Shown here: positions 32,877 to 40,672 of the stretch, piece by piece
How the letters are laid out: the number at the start of each line of letters is the position of its first letter
Numbering within the stretch: the first letter of the stretch is position 1
From: a virus
Reading direction: 5' to 3' (one strand)
Virus record (IMG/VR): IMGVR_UViG_3300022746_000016
Span: 1 to 64,000 of that record
Length of the DNA: 64,000 nt
Notes under the pieces: generated by a model
The model's database searches: none
Told to the model about the DNA's origin: nothing
What the model saw: only the letters and a program-made list of their open reading frames with translations
Made by a program: the position numbers and the translations under genes

Positions 32877-33055
32877 TACTCATCCTCTGGATACTCATAG
32901 TACCCTACAACATTACCAATATCTGCCACTAGGTTAGGAGCCTCTTCATAGACTCGATCTTCACAACAGCACTCTTCACAGGACACTTGTTGAGTCTCAA
33001 TAAAGTCTTTACAAACTTTCCAGAGAGCCATCAATTCAGCATGGGTGGGATTCAT
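32876..33055 (-). CDS. Small cysteine-rich protein
   Basis: 59 residues. HAELMALWKVCKDFI, then CEECCCED and an acidic tail. The cysteine cluster could bind metal. No known family. Confidence 0.55.
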   Translation of the reverse strand: MNPTHAELMALWKVCKDFIETQQVSCEECCCEDRVYEEAPNLVADIGNVVGYYEYPEDE

Positions 33056-33211
33056 AATGTAGTTCTTTCATCAATTTTCTTACAGATCCAATAGGTCAAG
33101 AGAGCGATACCTTCCCAGTACGATCGTTCTAGTGCAACTCATATCTCTCCGAGGTAAAAAATTGGGCGAACAGGTTTGACGCCATCAAAATCAGGAATAC
33201 GTTTAATTCTC
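33052..33211 (-). other. Short gap with possible tiny or broken genes
   Basis: A 28-codon frame at 33129-33215 begins with an ATGA overlap (RELNVFLILMASNLFAQFFT), followed by an ATG with a good GGAGAG site that opens only 20 codons. One base off, a frame reading ERSYWEGIALLTYWICKKID runs to an ATGA overlap with the next gene but has no start. This looks like a small gene with a one-base shift. Low certainty. Confidence 0.3.
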
Positions 33212-33343
33212 TCATTTTCCAACTATCCCTTCAATTATAGCTGTGAGCATACACATAGCACCAAAGAACAACCATCCATACACAGCACCATAGATGATAC
33301 CGAGACAGAAAGCCACAATAATTACTCCAATAGCCCAGTCCAT
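33212..33343 (-). CDS. Very small membrane protein
   Basis: 43 residues, hydrophobic for most of its length (DWAIGVIIVAFCLGIIYGAV, then YGWLFFGAMCML). Shares an ATGA-type junction with the next frame. Confidence 0.5.
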   Translation of the reverse strand: MDWAIGVIIVAFCLGIIYGAVYGWLFFGAMCMLTAIIEGIVGK

Positions 33344-33519
33344 TATTTCTTACCTTTCAACTTTAAATATTGCTCATCATCTAGATCTCGAGCACCATCA
33401 CAACCCTTGTTAATCGCCTTCGCAGTGGCTTTATTACCAAGTCGAACTAATCCACACTTACCGCAGTAGAGAAACATCCCCACTGTATGCAGCTTGCGGT
33501 TAAAGTTATGTCCTTGCAT
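33343..33519 (-). CDS. Small zinc-ribbon-like protein
   Basis: 58 residues from ATG 33519 (AGGAT upstream). LYCGKCGLVRLGN gives one CxxC pair, with another cysteine at INKGCDGA. Basic C-terminus. Possibly nucleic-acid binding; unknown. Confidence 0.55.
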   Translation of the reverse strand: MQGHNFNRKLHTVGMFLYCGKCGLVRLGNKATAKAINKGCDGARDLDDEQYLKLKGKK

Positions 33520-33527
33520 ATTATATC

Positions 33528-33767
33528 CTAGGGATAAAAAATTACCACAGGAGTCGAAGCCTTTATAGCTTCCCACTCATCCTCTTCCATATCCACATCA
33601 TCGGCAGTCCAGTCTCGAGGATACGCTTCACGATTATTCCTATCATAGACTGCATCAAAGTCTGCACCACGGAATTCATTGAATCCATTAGCCTCAGCAT
33701 CCTTCTGAAGTACAATCTCCATATCTGGACGGGAGAGCAAAATTTTAGCTAGTTCATGTGTATTCAT
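33528..33767 (-). CDS. Small conserved phage protein
   Basis: 79 residues from ATG 33767. THELAKILLSRPDMEIVLQK, then DAEANGFNEFRGADFDAVYD, is a pattern of a phage protein family of unknown function (a domain with MEIVLQKDAEGN). Acidic C-terminal half. Confidence 0.65.
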   Translation of the reverse strand: MNTHELAKILLSRPDMEIVLQKDAEANGFNEFRGADFDAVYDRNNREAYPRDWTADDVDMEEDEWEAIKASTPVVIFYP

Positions 33768-33768
33768 A

Positions 33769-34041
33769 TTAACCCTTAATGCCCAAAGCAACCTTTTCCA
33801 GATCCGTCAGTTTAGCCAGACCACTCTTACGAAGATTCTCCTGAGAATACTCGATTACATCTTGCATACTCTCGAAGATAACGAAATTTTTACGAATACG
33901 AGTCTTACCGAAGTAGTTCTTATTCTTGTGAGAACTAATGAACTGATTAGCCAGAACCTCAGTGTCAAAGTATCCCACATGAGTAGAGTCTCGATCGTAA
34001 GACTCATACACTTCAAAACAATCAATATGAACTTGCTTCAT
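33769..34041 (-). CDS. Small hypothetical protein
   Basis: 90 residues. DCFEVYESYDRDSTHVGYFD, TRIRKNFVIFESMQDVIEYS. Mixed alpha/beta, no recognised domain. ATGA coupling upstream. Confidence 0.6.
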   Translation of the reverse strand: MKQVHIDCFEVYESYDRDSTHVGYFDTEVLANQFISSHKNKNYFGKTRIRKNFVIFESMQDVIEYSQENLRKSGLAKLTDLEKVALGIKG

Positions 34042-34160
34042 TTCTTCTCCAGTAATTCAATGAGTTTAGCAACCTTCTGGATTAGTTCGATATTAGCCTG
34101 TAACAGCATTAACTCGATCTGCTCTTTGGGTATAGTGACCTCAACATCTTCGTCGTTCAT
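34038..34160 (-). CDS. Very small helical protein
   Basis: 40 residues: VEVTIPKEQIELMLLQANIE, then LIQKVAKLIELLEKK. A single amphipathic helix. ATGA overlaps at both ends support translation. Confidence 0.55.
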   Translation of the reverse strand: MNDEDVEVTIPKEQIELMLLQANIELIQKVAKLIELLEKK

Positions 34161-34237
34161 TTTAATACCACCAAGAAAAACATTAGATTAACACCAACGA
34201 ATACGCCAAGAACAAAGCAATGAATATAGTGAATCAT
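34157..34237 (-). CDS. Very small membrane peptide
   Basis: 26 residues, one hydrophobic segment (CFVLGVFVGVNLMFFLVVL). ATGA overlap with the next gene is the main support. Confidence 0.4.
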   Translation of the reverse strand: MIHYIHCFVLGVFVGVNLMFFLVVLK

Positions 34238-34246
34238 AGTGAATCC

Positions 34247-34420
34247 TTAGACCATTTTATTGAAGAGAGCCTGAAATTCCTTAGAATTCAGTCGAGGAGA
34301 TGCAGCTTTAAGAGCAGTAAGTATCTCCAAGGATTCCTTGCGTGCGCTACGACGGGCACGACGACGAGCCAGTTTAGCCTGATGAATATATTCGGCTTGG
34401 ATCAGAGAGAAGGTTGACAT
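34247..34420 (-). CDS. Small Arg-rich protein
   Basis: 57 residues: TFSLIQAEYIHQAKLARRRA followed by RRSARKES, then a helical tail. Strongly basic in the middle, so RNA or DNA binding is possible. TTAAGGAAT upstream as Shine-Dalgarno. Confidence 0.6.
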   Translation of the reverse strand: MSTFSLIQAEYIHQAKLARRRARRSARKESLEILTALKAASPRLNSKEFQALFNKMV

Positions 34421-34569
34421 AGTTAATTCCTTAGTACAAAAGGGTTTTCACACAAAAAATTTCTCGGGCGCATTTTTTCGAGCAACTGAAACCAATACGC
34501 TTAGAAAAAGAGGGGAGGGGTTGTATCGGGTTTTAGGCAGAAGGGGAGGAGTCCCTTCAATACAGATTT
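34421..34569 (-). other. Intergenic region, no gene seen
   Basis: 149 bases. The minus strand has purine/pyrimidine-rich runs (CCCCTCCCCTC, TTTTTTGTGTG) and a possible weak hairpin but no clear -10 box or terminator. Confidence 0.5.
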
Positions 34570-34731
34570 TCATCCTCGCATCGTGATTTTATTCACACCA
34601 GCAGCCATAATCATCAATCCACCAATAGCCACCAAGACCAATCCTAGCAGCTGTTCGTCGCTACCATTGTCCATGCCACCAACTGCACCAAAAACCATCA
34701 TAAATCCAACAATCGCACGAATCATCATCAT
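34570..34731 (-). CDS. Small membrane protein
   Basis: 53 residues from ATG 34731, which overlaps the upstream stop as ATGA. Two hydrophobic stretches (IRAIVGFMMVFGAVGG, LLGLVLVAIGGLMIMAAGV). Unknown function. Confidence 0.5.
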   Translation of the reverse strand: MMMIRAIVGFMMVFGAVGGMDNGSDEQLLGLVLVAIGGLMIMAAGVNKITMRG

Positions 34732-34847
34732 TCTCCAGTAATTACAGCAATTATACCACAAATAACAGCTTCACCAAGACCAAACGCAATAGCACACAAA
34801 GTATTCATGAATCCACTCTTTTCTTTGTCGTAGTCGTATTGCATCAT
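34728..34847 (-). CDS. Very small membrane protein
   Basis: 39 residues: charged start MMQYDYDKEKSGF, then one hydrophobic helix. AGGAGAG lies just before the ATG. First gene downstream of the promoter at 34867. Confidence 0.55.
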   Translation of the reverse strand: MMQYDYDKEKSGFMNTLCAIAFGLGEAVICGIIAVITGE

Positions 34848-34866
34848 TCTCTCCTAGTATGGCTCT

Positions 34867-34894
34867 ATTATACAGCAATTTACAATCTCGACAA
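34867..34894 (-). promoter_or_regulatory. Early promoter TTGTCG-N16-TATAAT
   Basis: TTGTCG at 34889-34894, TATAAT at 34867-34872 on the minus strand. Confidence 0.75.
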
Positions 34895-34928
34895 GCACTA
34901 TATGGATAACCATACGTGCCTGAGGGGA

Positions 34929-35819
34929 TTATGCAGTAAGCATGTATGTAGCAAGGTCTTTCCAGTCTTTGTTACTAGCACGAACCTTAGTAACAGAGAT
35001 AAGGGTACGGAGCGACACTTCCTTGCAGTCGTCCTTGATCTCACGAATCAGAGCCAGAGCATCAGTCTTGGTCTTAGCATCGTACTCAGGCAAGAACTCA
35101 GCAGAGAGAGCGATGTGCTCCATACGATCGATCTTCTGATCCAGAGTCATAGACAGGTCGATCATCATCGAACGACTACGAATGGCTTGGTCGATACGAG
35201 ACTGGTCCATATTAGAGATGAAGATAACACGACCTTCGAAGTTGAAAGAACGAGGCAGATCGTCATCACGCATATCGGCATTCCAGCTAATAACACGTTT
35301 ACCGTAAGAGTCCAAAGCACCTTTCAACAGGTTCAGAGCCACTGGGTCTTTCAACACAGCATCACAGTCATCGAACACAATGATAGACTTGTTGTTCTCG
35401 AACAGAGTGCGGTAGAGACCTTTGGCAGTGCTATAGCCTTTAACCATCGTGAAACACTTGCGAGTATTGATGATTGAACCAACTTCAAACTCAGCCAGAT
35501 CAGTGATGTCTTTGTAACCATTAGTCTCAAGAGTCTTAGTCACAGTGTAAGTCTTACCGAGACCGCCTTCACCAGTGATCACAGCGGATGGCTGAACACC
35601 AGTAGCAACCATCGTCACCAGTTTCTCAACGAAACCGAATCGTGTGTTAATGTCGAAACGATTAGACTTCTCAGTGGCCACGACGATGGCTTGTTCCATG
35701 TCACCAGCGAGGGCTTTTACTTTGCGCTCCACGTATGCCTTAGAATAAGACTTAATAGTCTTCGAACCCACTTTAGCCACGTAGTTACCACTCACTGCGT
35801 CAAAACTCACTGTAGTCAT
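34929..35819 (-). CDS. AAA+ ATPase
   Basis: 296 residues. Walker A GEGGLGKT at 83-90, Walker B SIIVFDDCDAVL, sensor-like GRVIFISNMD and an arginine-finger candidate in QAIRSRSM. The N-terminal 60 residues look like a small binding domain. The family is widespread in large phages; substrate unknown. The gene has its own promoter and conserved leader. Confidence 0.85.
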   Translation of the reverse strand: MTTVSFDAVSGNYVAKVGSKTIKSYSKAYVERKVKALAGDMEQAIVVATEKSNRFDINTRFGFVEKLVTMVATGVQPSAVITGEGGLGKTYTVTKTLETNGYKDITDLAEFEVGSIINTRKCFTMVKGYSTAKGLYRTLFENNKSIIVFDDCDAVLKDPVALNLLKGALDSYGKRVISWNADMRDDDLPRSFNFEGRVIFISNMDQSRIDQAIRSRSMMIDLSMTLDQKIDRMEHIALSAEFLPEYDAKTKTDALALIREIKDDCKEVSLRTLISVTKVRASNKDWKDLATYMLTA

Positions 35820-35849
35820 CTCAAATCCTTTTCCTAATCAACTGTAGTA

Positions 35850-35878
35850 ATTATTACCGATTGCAACATTAAAGGCAA
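35850..35878 (-). promoter_or_regulatory. Early promoter TTGCCT-N17-AATAAT with conserved leader
   Basis: TTGCCT at 35873-35878, AATAAT at 35850-35855; the leader TACAGTTGATTAGGAAAAGG is the same as at the Gp88 gene. Confidence 0.65.
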
Positions 35879-35910
35879 GGTCTTTTTGAAAGACCCCACA
35901 ATCTGTAAGG

Positions 35911-36045
35911 TTATCGACTCGGAAAATAGTAATCCATAAGTTTTACTTGAAGGCTCAAAGCGGATCGGGCGGTCTCAAAATCGGGGGCGTCCAGTGTGAG
36001 GTCGGCCAAAAACTCTAAAAGTTCTGAAAGTTCGATATAGTCCAT
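35911..36045 (-). CDS. Small acidic protein
   Basis: 44 residues: DYIELSELLEFLADLTLDAP, then DFETARSALSLQVKLMDYYF. GGAG four to five bases before the ATG, and a promoter upstream. Helical, unknown. Confidence 0.6.
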   Translation of the reverse strand: MDYIELSELLEFLADLTLDAPDFETARSALSLQVKLMDYYFPSR

Positions 36046-36063
36046 AATCACTCCAAAAGAGAG

Positions 36064-36092
36064 ATTATACACCACTCGCAAGACTAAGACAA
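36064..36092 (-). promoter_or_regulatory. Early promoter TTGTCT-N17-TATAAT
   Basis: TTGTCT at 36087-36092, TATAAT at 36064-36069 on the minus strand, before the small acidic gene. Confidence 0.75.
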
Positions 36093-36096
36093 CACC

Positions 36097-36297
36097 TTAT
36101 TGATTATGGATACAGACACACTCGTACTGGAATACTTCTTCCTCGAACTCATCGATGGACTCGTCGTCTCCTACAGCTTGGACCACTAGTCCATCACCGA
36201 TCACCTCTAGTCGAGTAAGAGTAACACCCATCGCTTCTGCGATCGAAACCACTACAGCTGGGTCTACCAGAGTAAGAGTACATTCAAAATTAGTCAT
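36097..36297 (-). CDS. Small acidic hypothetical protein
   Basis: 66 residues from ATG 36297 (AAGGACTGG upstream). TNFECTLTLVDPAVVVSIAE, then an acidic tail EEEVFQYECVCIHNQ. The region upstream of this ATG is a promoter, which excludes a longer start. Confidence 0.6.
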   Translation of the reverse strand: MTNFECTLTLVDPAVVVSIAEAMGVTLTRLEVIGDGLVVQAVGDDESIDEFEEEVFQYECVCIHNQ

Positions 36298-36329
36298 CAG
36301 TCCAGTCCTTATCATCCACTCACACAGTG

Positions 36330-36358
36330 AGTATACCATAAAGTCAACTGTTAGTCAA
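36330..36358 (-). promoter_or_regulatory. Early promoter TTGACT-N17-TATACT
   Basis: TTGACT at 36353-36358, TATACT at 36330-36335 on the minus strand. Confidence 0.7.
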
Positions 36359-36381
36359 CTCTTTTTTGCAACTATAGTCCG

Positions 36382-36669
36382 CTATACTTCAGACCATAGA
36401 TCACCATCTTGCACGAATTGGTTGACTTCTAAGTTATTCTGTGTACGTATAGGTGCGACTGGCTCAGGCTCTTCGTGGTTGTTGATACGCCATCGGGCTT
36501 CTTCGGCAGTGTCGGAATCACCAGTAATGAACTCAGTTTGCTTCTGGCGAAACACTTCACGCATAGCATCAGTCCACACACGACCATTACCACAGCTGCG
36601 ACTGCAATATTCCCCGCGCTTTTTATGCTTGACGCCACATTTCTTGCAGTCTTTTTCTTTATATGCCAT
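36382..36669 (-). CDS. Small zinc-finger protein, conserved in phages
   Basis: 95 residues. CKKCGVKHKKRGEYCSRSCG at 8-27 is a compact four-cysteine zinc knuckle, then VWTDAMREVFRQKQTEF. This type is common in phages, possibly nucleic-acid binding. The C-terminal part is acidic and disordered. The 80 bases upstream of it hold no gene. Confidence 0.7.
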   Translation of the reverse strand: MAYKEKDCKKCGVKHKKRGEYCSRSCGNGRVWTDAMREVFRQKQTEFITGDSDTAEEARWRINNHEEPEPVAPIRTQNNLEVNQFVQDGDLWSEV

Positions 36670-36749
36670 ATACTTTTAGCTTATTAACACTGAATCACCC
36701 TATTTAGCCGTGCTCGTCCACCACATCCTAGACACTGCCTATATAAGCA

Positions 36750-37193
36750 TCAATGCAGCTGGGCTGTGTCTCTCTCGTATTCCTCACTCCATTCTTCTTG
36801 ATATAACTCCCAGCAATGGCTAATGATATCATCGTAGACTCCATAGTAATAATCTCTCTCGGTCATCATTGACTCTGGGTCTAATAGAATCAAGAATCGA
36901 ACGGCACTGGATACTGCAATTCTTTCGTACTGAAGAATCTCTGTCTTAGCATATAGAGCATCGTACACGTCCTTACGCATTGGATTGTTCTTATAGTACT
37001 CTGCCTTCTCTATATCGAATTGCTTGGTTGATTCTTCTAGGTAAGCTGAATATTCTGCTCGAGTCATACTTACTCTTAGTTCTTGTTGTTCGATTAGTTC
37101 TCTTGGAGCATTGGTTTGCTTCATCTGGATTAGAATTTTTTCTTGTTTTTCTTTCCAGTTCTTCTCTCGAGTGATTGTGTCTTCCAGTATCAT
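36750..37193 (-). CDS. Hypothetical helical protein
   Basis: 147 residues. Coiled-coil-rich first half (REKNWKEKQEKILIQMKQTN), then hydrophobic ISSAVRFLILLDPES-like helix. No recognised family. Confidence 0.6.
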   Translation of the reverse strand: MILEDTITREKNWKEKQEKILIQMKQTNAPRELIEQQELRVSMTRAEYSAYLEESTKQFDIEKAEYYKNNPMRKDVYDALYAKTEILQYERIAVSSAVRFLILLDPESMMTERDYYYGVYDDIISHCWELYQEEWSEEYERDTAQLH

Positions 37194-37204
37194 TTCATTT
37201 TCTT

Positions 37205-37441
37205 TTAAATAGCAGCATTCAACGCCATTGCCACACTCTCTGCATACTCTAGCTTCTCGGCATCGCTAGAGAAGTCTCCATCGATATACATCCTTGCATC
37301 ATAGGTAAAGTTATCATCCTCTACCCATGTGCGACCATTGGTATCTTGCTGAGCACTGAATTGCTTATAGTCCGACCAGCCTTGTTTCTCTCTGTACTCT
37401 CGTTTCTTCTCGGAGTTTGGATCACGTAGGTTCATTGTCAT
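37205..37441 (-). CDS. Small hypothetical protein
   Basis: 78 residues (start may be the second ATG at 37435). NLRDPNSEKKREYREKQGWS, later TYDARMYIDGDFSSDAEKLE. Overlaps the previous gene by 20 bases. Confidence 0.55.
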   Translation of the reverse strand: MTMNLRDPNSEKKREYREKQGWSDYKQFSAQQDTNGRTWVEDDNFTYDARMYIDGDFSSDAEKLEYAESVAMALNAAI

Positions 37442-37682
37442 CTTGTTTCTTCCTCTCTACTCTCTCTGTTAGTAGTCGTTTCTTAGTCTTCCCATCGGTG
37501 CATCTCCAACAGCCACATACCCAGAGCTTCTTCCTTGTATTCTTTATACCTTTGTCTCTGTTCTTTCTGTCACTCATTGCATCTCCATTGAGAGAACGGT
37601 CTACCTTCTCTAATTGCTTCTGCCATATACGCAGAGTATTGTCTACGGTACTGGGTGAACCAATATGGATGAGGATAGTCAA
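37422..37682 (-). CDS. Small basic protein with Cys pair
   Basis: 86 residues. GKTKKRLLTERVERKKQ and KNTRKKLWVCGCWRCTD. ATGA overlap at the start with the upstream gene. Possible nucleic-acid binder. Confidence 0.5.
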   Translation of the reverse strand: MTILIHIGSPSTVDNTLRIWQKQLEKVDRSLNGDAMSDRKNRDKGIKNTRKKLWVCGCWRCTDGKTKKRLLTERVERKKQDDNEPT

Positions 37683-37879
37683 TCATTGGATTCTCTCTGT
37701 ATCTGCTCTAATTGGATTAGTTTGCTCTCCCAGCGATCCATCATAGTTCTAAACTCGATTCGATTCTTCTCTAACATAAACATATCACCAGAGAATACAG
37801 CTGCATCGATCTCGTCAATAGCGGTATCGGACAGACGATTATAAGCATTTACATAACGCCATTCATCTAGTTTATCCAT
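37679..37879 (-). CDS. Small helical hypothetical protein
   Basis: 66 residues: DKLDEWRYVNAYNRLSDTAI, later EFRTMMDRWESKLIQLEQIQ. Coiled-coil-like. Coupled on both sides. Confidence 0.55.
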   Translation of the reverse strand: MDKLDEWRYVNAYNRLSDTAIDEIDAAVFSGDMFMLEKNRIEFRTMMDRWESKLIQLEQIQRESND

Positions 37880-38072
37880 TGTTATTCCTCATTTTCTTTA
37901 GTTCAGCCACTGATTCTATTGGCGCTTTCCCATGATAGAAGTTAGCTCTTAGACGAGTCCATTCCTCTTGGGTTGGATTCGGTATCTTATCCCATCCACA
38001 TACTACGCAGACCCACTCTGACCAGAGACTAGACTCAAGAGCTGGATTATCTCTTAGGTAATCATCGGTCAT
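37872..38072 (-). CDS. Small hypothetical protein with CxxC
   Basis: 66 residues: VCVVCGWDKIPNPTQEEWTR is one half of a possible zinc site. No known family. Confidence 0.55.
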   Translation of the reverse strand: MTDDYLRDNPALESSLWSEWVCVVCGWDKIPNPTQEEWTRLRANFYHGKAPIESVAELKKMRNNNG

Positions 38073-38365
38073 ACGTTGTTTGCTCCTATTCGTGCATAGC
38101 CACTGGTTGGTTTATTACTCTCTGGATGGGTTGGCCAGCTTCTTGGATCTACCATTTCTCCAGTTAATTCATAGCGAAAGTCTGGATCATACACCATATG
38201 ACCACATGTCTTATAAGAGATACGTTCTGGATTATAGACGAATATCACTCCACGTTGCATACAGAAGGAGAATCCTTTCCTCCAGACTGGTCCATTGATA
38301 GTGCCGATGTATTGGACTACGTTTCCCTTATGCATCTCTAGTATGGCTTGGTGGTAGTCGATCAT
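38069..38365 (-). CDS. Small hypothetical protein
   Basis: 98 residues. GNVVQYIGTINGPVWRKGFS, later VYDPDFRYELTGEMVDPRSW; beta-rich. Unknown function; ATGA overlaps at both ends. Confidence 0.6.
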   Translation of the reverse strand: MIDYHQAILEMHKGNVVQYIGTINGPVWRKGFSFCMQRGVIFVYNPERISYKTCGHMVYDPDFRYELTGEMVDPRSWPTHPESNKPTSGYARIGANNV

Positions 38366-38493
38366 CGCTTTCTCCCATAGATCCTATCCAGTTCTTTCTC
38401 GTATCGTTCATCTGATGCCTTATTAGCCAATACGAACCAGACGGCTATGGCGCAGAGAGGGATTATTAGTATTGCAAAGAGTAAGTATATCAT
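38362..38493 (-). CDS. Very small membrane-anchored protein
   Basis: 43 residues from ATG 38493. IYLLFAILIIPLCAIAVWFV is one hydrophobic segment, followed by a charged tail ERYEKELDRIYGRKR. Confidence 0.55.
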   Translation of the reverse strand: MIYLLFAILIIPLCAIAVWFVLANKASDERYEKELDRIYGRKR

Positions 38494-38651
38494 TTGAACG
38501 ACTTGATCCACTCTATTAGAACGATATTGGCTTCTGCTCGAGTCAGATCGAATTGGGCTTCGAGATATGGACCAGCACCCCACATATTAGTTACTCCACT
38601 GTCTCTTAGAGCAATTAGGTATTCTTTGTGTTCTTCAGTTAGTTTCATCAT
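38490..38651 (-). CDS. Conserved small protein (YLxxLRxSGVTNMWGAGPYL type)
   Basis: 53 residues. HKEYLIALRDSGVTNMWGAG, then PYLEAQFDLTRAEANIVLIE. I recognise this compact family from phages and cyanobacteria, unknown function. The fold looks like a helical DNA-binding or protein-binding unit. Confidence 0.75.
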   Translation of the reverse strand: MMKLTEEHKEYLIALRDSGVTNMWGAGPYLEAQFDLTRAEANIVLIEWIKSFK

Positions 38652-38854
38652 TCAACTCCGAAGTGTTCTTGAATATTATCTACAATCTGTTGATATGGTT
38701 CTGGCCGCAACAGTTTCTTACTGCCGTGGGTGGTATCAATCACATCAATACATTCTTTGATAACTAGGGCCGCATAGAGTTCTTTGCTAAAAATCAACTC
38801 GCCATTGTGTTCTACAAGACTTTTTACAGCCAGACTTTCTAATAGTTTAGTCAT
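38648..38854 (-). CDS. Small-paralogue family member A (diverged N-terminus)
   Basis: 68 residues. Keeps the C-terminal IQEHFGVE end and a diverged central ALVIKECIDVI, but the N-terminal NERI box is replaced. First of seven adjacent members of the family described in the findings. Confidence 0.7.
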   Translation of the reverse strand: MTKLLESLAVKSLVEHNGELIFSKELYAALVIKECIDVIDTTHGSKKLLRPEPYQQIVDNIQEHFGVE

Positions 38855-39119
38855 TCTTTACTCCTAGTAATTCTTTGATTAGGGTCTTTTTATCTTCCGT
38901 GGTCATCCCAAATTCAAATCGTTCTCGTATATCACTAACACAATGTAGCCTGCCAGTATTGTAATCGCTGTTACCTACACGGCTTTTACAAACTTCAATA
39001 CAATCGTCCACAATTCGTTCAGCCAATGCTTCAATCAATGCCCACTGCTTGGTATTGTTTAGATATTCAACACTGATGCCAACTTCCGTTGCTAACTGTT
39101 TAATTCGTTCGTTCATCAT
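38847..39119 (-). CDS. Small-paralogue family member B
   Basis: 90 residues. Begins NERIKQLATEVG; the central ALAERIVDDCIEVC matches the FAELIVREC box loosely; the C-terminus (KTLIKELLGVKND) has lost HFGVE and carries an extra segment. Confidence 0.7.
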   Translation of the reverse strand: MMNERIKQLATEVGISVEYLNNTKQWALIEALAERIVDDCIEVCKSRVGNSDYNTGRLHCVSDIRERFEFGMTTEDKKTLIKELLGVKND

Positions 39120-39349
39120 TCAACTCCAAAGTGCTGTTTAATCTCATTCATACAATGAATGCCACCTTGTTCAAAAGTATCAACTGATTTAGGAACAGGA
39201 TCACTAATAACTTGTTCACAACATCCGATACATTCTCTCACAATCAACTCGGCGAACTCGACCAAATTCTTTTCTTCGCACCAATACATTGATTCTCTGC
39301 CATCATAGATGTTTGCCTGTAACAAGAGTTTTTTAATTCGTTCGTTCAT
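39116..39349 (-). CDS. Small-paralogue family member C
   Basis: 77 residues with all three boxes: NERIKKLLLQA, VEFAELIVRECIGCCEQV, and the end EIKQHFGVE. Variable segments between boxes contain Cys and Tyr. ATGA overlaps link it to B and D. Confidence 0.75.
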   Translation of the reverse strand: MNERIKKLLLQANIYDGRESMYWCEEKNLVEFAELIVRECIGCCEQVISDPVPKSVDTFEQGGIHCMNEIKQHFGVE

Positions 39350-39561
39350 TCTTCAACTCCGAAATGTTGTTTAATCCTGTCCTTGATAACTTGAGAAACA
39401 TTGCCATTGATACCATCTTCACGAGTATACCAAACCTGCTCCATACATTCCCTGACCATCAACTCGGCGAACTTTTTGTAATCAAATTCTTCGCTGGCGT
39501 GGTCAACATAAAACTTACGGGCCACGCATTGTTCAGCAAGTTGTTGAATTCGTTTGTTCAT
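39346..39561 (-). CDS. Small-paralogue family member D
   Basis: 71 residues: NKRIQQLAEQC, KKFAELMVRECMEQVW, and end RIKQHFGVEE. Overlaps C and E by four bases. Confidence 0.75.
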   Translation of the reverse strand: MNKRIQQLAEQCVARKFYVDHASEEFDYKKFAELMVRECMEQVWYTREDGINGNVSQVIKDRIKQHFGVEE

Positions 39562-39842
39562 TCTTCAACTCCAAAGTGTTCTTTGATCGACTGAGCACAA
39601 TCTCTTGGACCGCTGGACGAATCAGGTTCATTATCCCATCTCCAAGTATGGTGTCGATCTAGGCAAATACCGACACATTCCTTAATAAGTAACTCTGCGA
39701 ACTTTTCTGGATCAAATGAACTGAATTCAAAATTACCATCACCGACATTCTTCTGATAAGCAGGAAAGTAGGTCAATTTCCCATCATACATACGAACAAG
39801 TCCACCAGATTGGTTGTAAAGTTCTTTGATTCGTGCGTTCAT
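39558..39842 (-). CDS. Small-paralogue family member E
   Basis: 94 residues: NARIKELYNQSG, EKFAELLIKECVGICLD, end SIKEHFGVEE. Longest insert between boxes 1 and 2 in this group except G. Confidence 0.75.
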   Translation of the reverse strand: MNARIKELYNQSGGLVRMYDGKLTYFPAYQKNVGDGNFEFSSFDPEKFAELLIKECVGICLDRHHTWRWDNEPDSSSGPRDCAQSIKEHFGVEE

Positions 39843-40042
39843 TCTTTAACCCCGAAATGTTCTTTATACAAGTTGTGCAAGTTTTTACAAGTATTATGGC
39901 CCAATAATGTTGAGTTGATTTCCATACATTCCCAAACAATCAACTCGGCAAACTTTTCCAGCATCTTGCTCTGCGAATCATTCAAGAGTTCTACATCAAT
40001 AATGCCAGTTTGCCCAGCAAGTTCTTTAATTCGTTCACTCAT
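39839..40042 (-). CDS. Small-paralogue family member F
   Basis: 67 residues: SERIKELAGQTG, EKFAELIVWECMEIN, end LYKEHFGVKE. Confidence 0.75.
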   Translation of the reverse strand: MSERIKELAGQTGIIDVELLNDSQSKMLEKFAELIVWECMEINSTLLGHNTCKNLHNLYKEHFGVKE

Positions 40043-40347
40043 TTTTCAACTCCAAAATGATTCGCAATAGCAGAACCACAATTCATAGCTCCACCCCAAA
40101 CACCATTATACAACTGCTTACCGTCTTGAGTTAGGAAAGAACTGCTCTTTAGCTTATGTGCATCCTCAGCAACTTGACCACAGCAACCCATACACTCTTT
40201 GACAATCAACTCGGCGAACTTTTTGTTAAACCCTGCCAAGTCTTTCATAATGATATTAGTATTTTCCGATCTCTTATATCTTGGATTACGCTCCACGCTA
40301 TCAGCAATAAATGCCTGCATAGCAAGTTCTTGAATTCGTTTGTTCAT
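40039..40347 (-). CDS. Small-paralogue family member G
   Basis: 102 residues: NKRIQELAMQA, KKFAELIVKECMGCCGQV, end AIANHFGVEK. The insert between boxes 2 and 3 is the longest in the family. Confidence 0.75.
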   Translation of the reverse strand: MNKRIQELAMQAFIADSVERNPRYKRSENTNIIMKDLAGFNKKFAELIVKECMGCCGQVAEDAHKLKSSSFLTQDGKQLYNGVWGGAMNCGSAIANHFGVEK

Positions 40348-40505
40348 ACTGGCTCCACTTGGATGTTACCCTTGACTACCTTTAATAGTGTAGCATACAA
40401 CGGGTGAAACTTTTTCTTTCCCTCGACTGCAGCTTCAACTGTGCGGAATGGACCAGCGTGGATGCCTTCTGCATTGGCGAGATAATATACTTGGTAGTTT
40501 GTCAT
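40344..40505 (-). CDS. Small hypothetical protein
   Basis: 53 residues from ATG 40505, which overlaps the upstream stop. NYQVYYLANAEGIHAGPFRT, then EAAVEGKKKFHPLYATL. Compact alpha/beta; not a family member of the array. Confidence 0.6.
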   Translation of the reverse strand: MTNYQVYYLANAEGIHAGPFRTVEAAVEGKKKFHPLYATLLKVVKGNIQVEPV

Positions 40506-40672
40506 GCTTTCTTCCTTAGTGCTTTCATCCATCGAATCTCTGCGTTCAGGATCTGTATTGCTTCCTTCTGTCGTTGCTTGGTTCCTTCATAGGCTGGACC
40601 GAAGTCGATAGTTGGATCTGGCACTAGCTCTTGTAGCAGTTCTTTAATCTTTAGTGCATTCTCTAGAGTCAT
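40502..40672 (-). CDS. Small helical protein
   Basis: 56 residues: TLENALKIKELLQELVPDPT, later KQRQKEAIQILNAEIRWMKA. Coupled by ATGA at both ends. Confidence 0.55.
   Translation of the reverse strand: MTLENALKIKELLQELVPDPTIDFGPAYEGTKQRQKEAIQILNAEIRWMKALRKKA

Noticed and set aside
38648-40347. A CRISPR array or tandem DNA repeat
   Set aside because: Regular spacing comes from paralogous genes; the shared pieces are protein motifs with drifted DNA, spacer lengths vary, and there are no cas genes.
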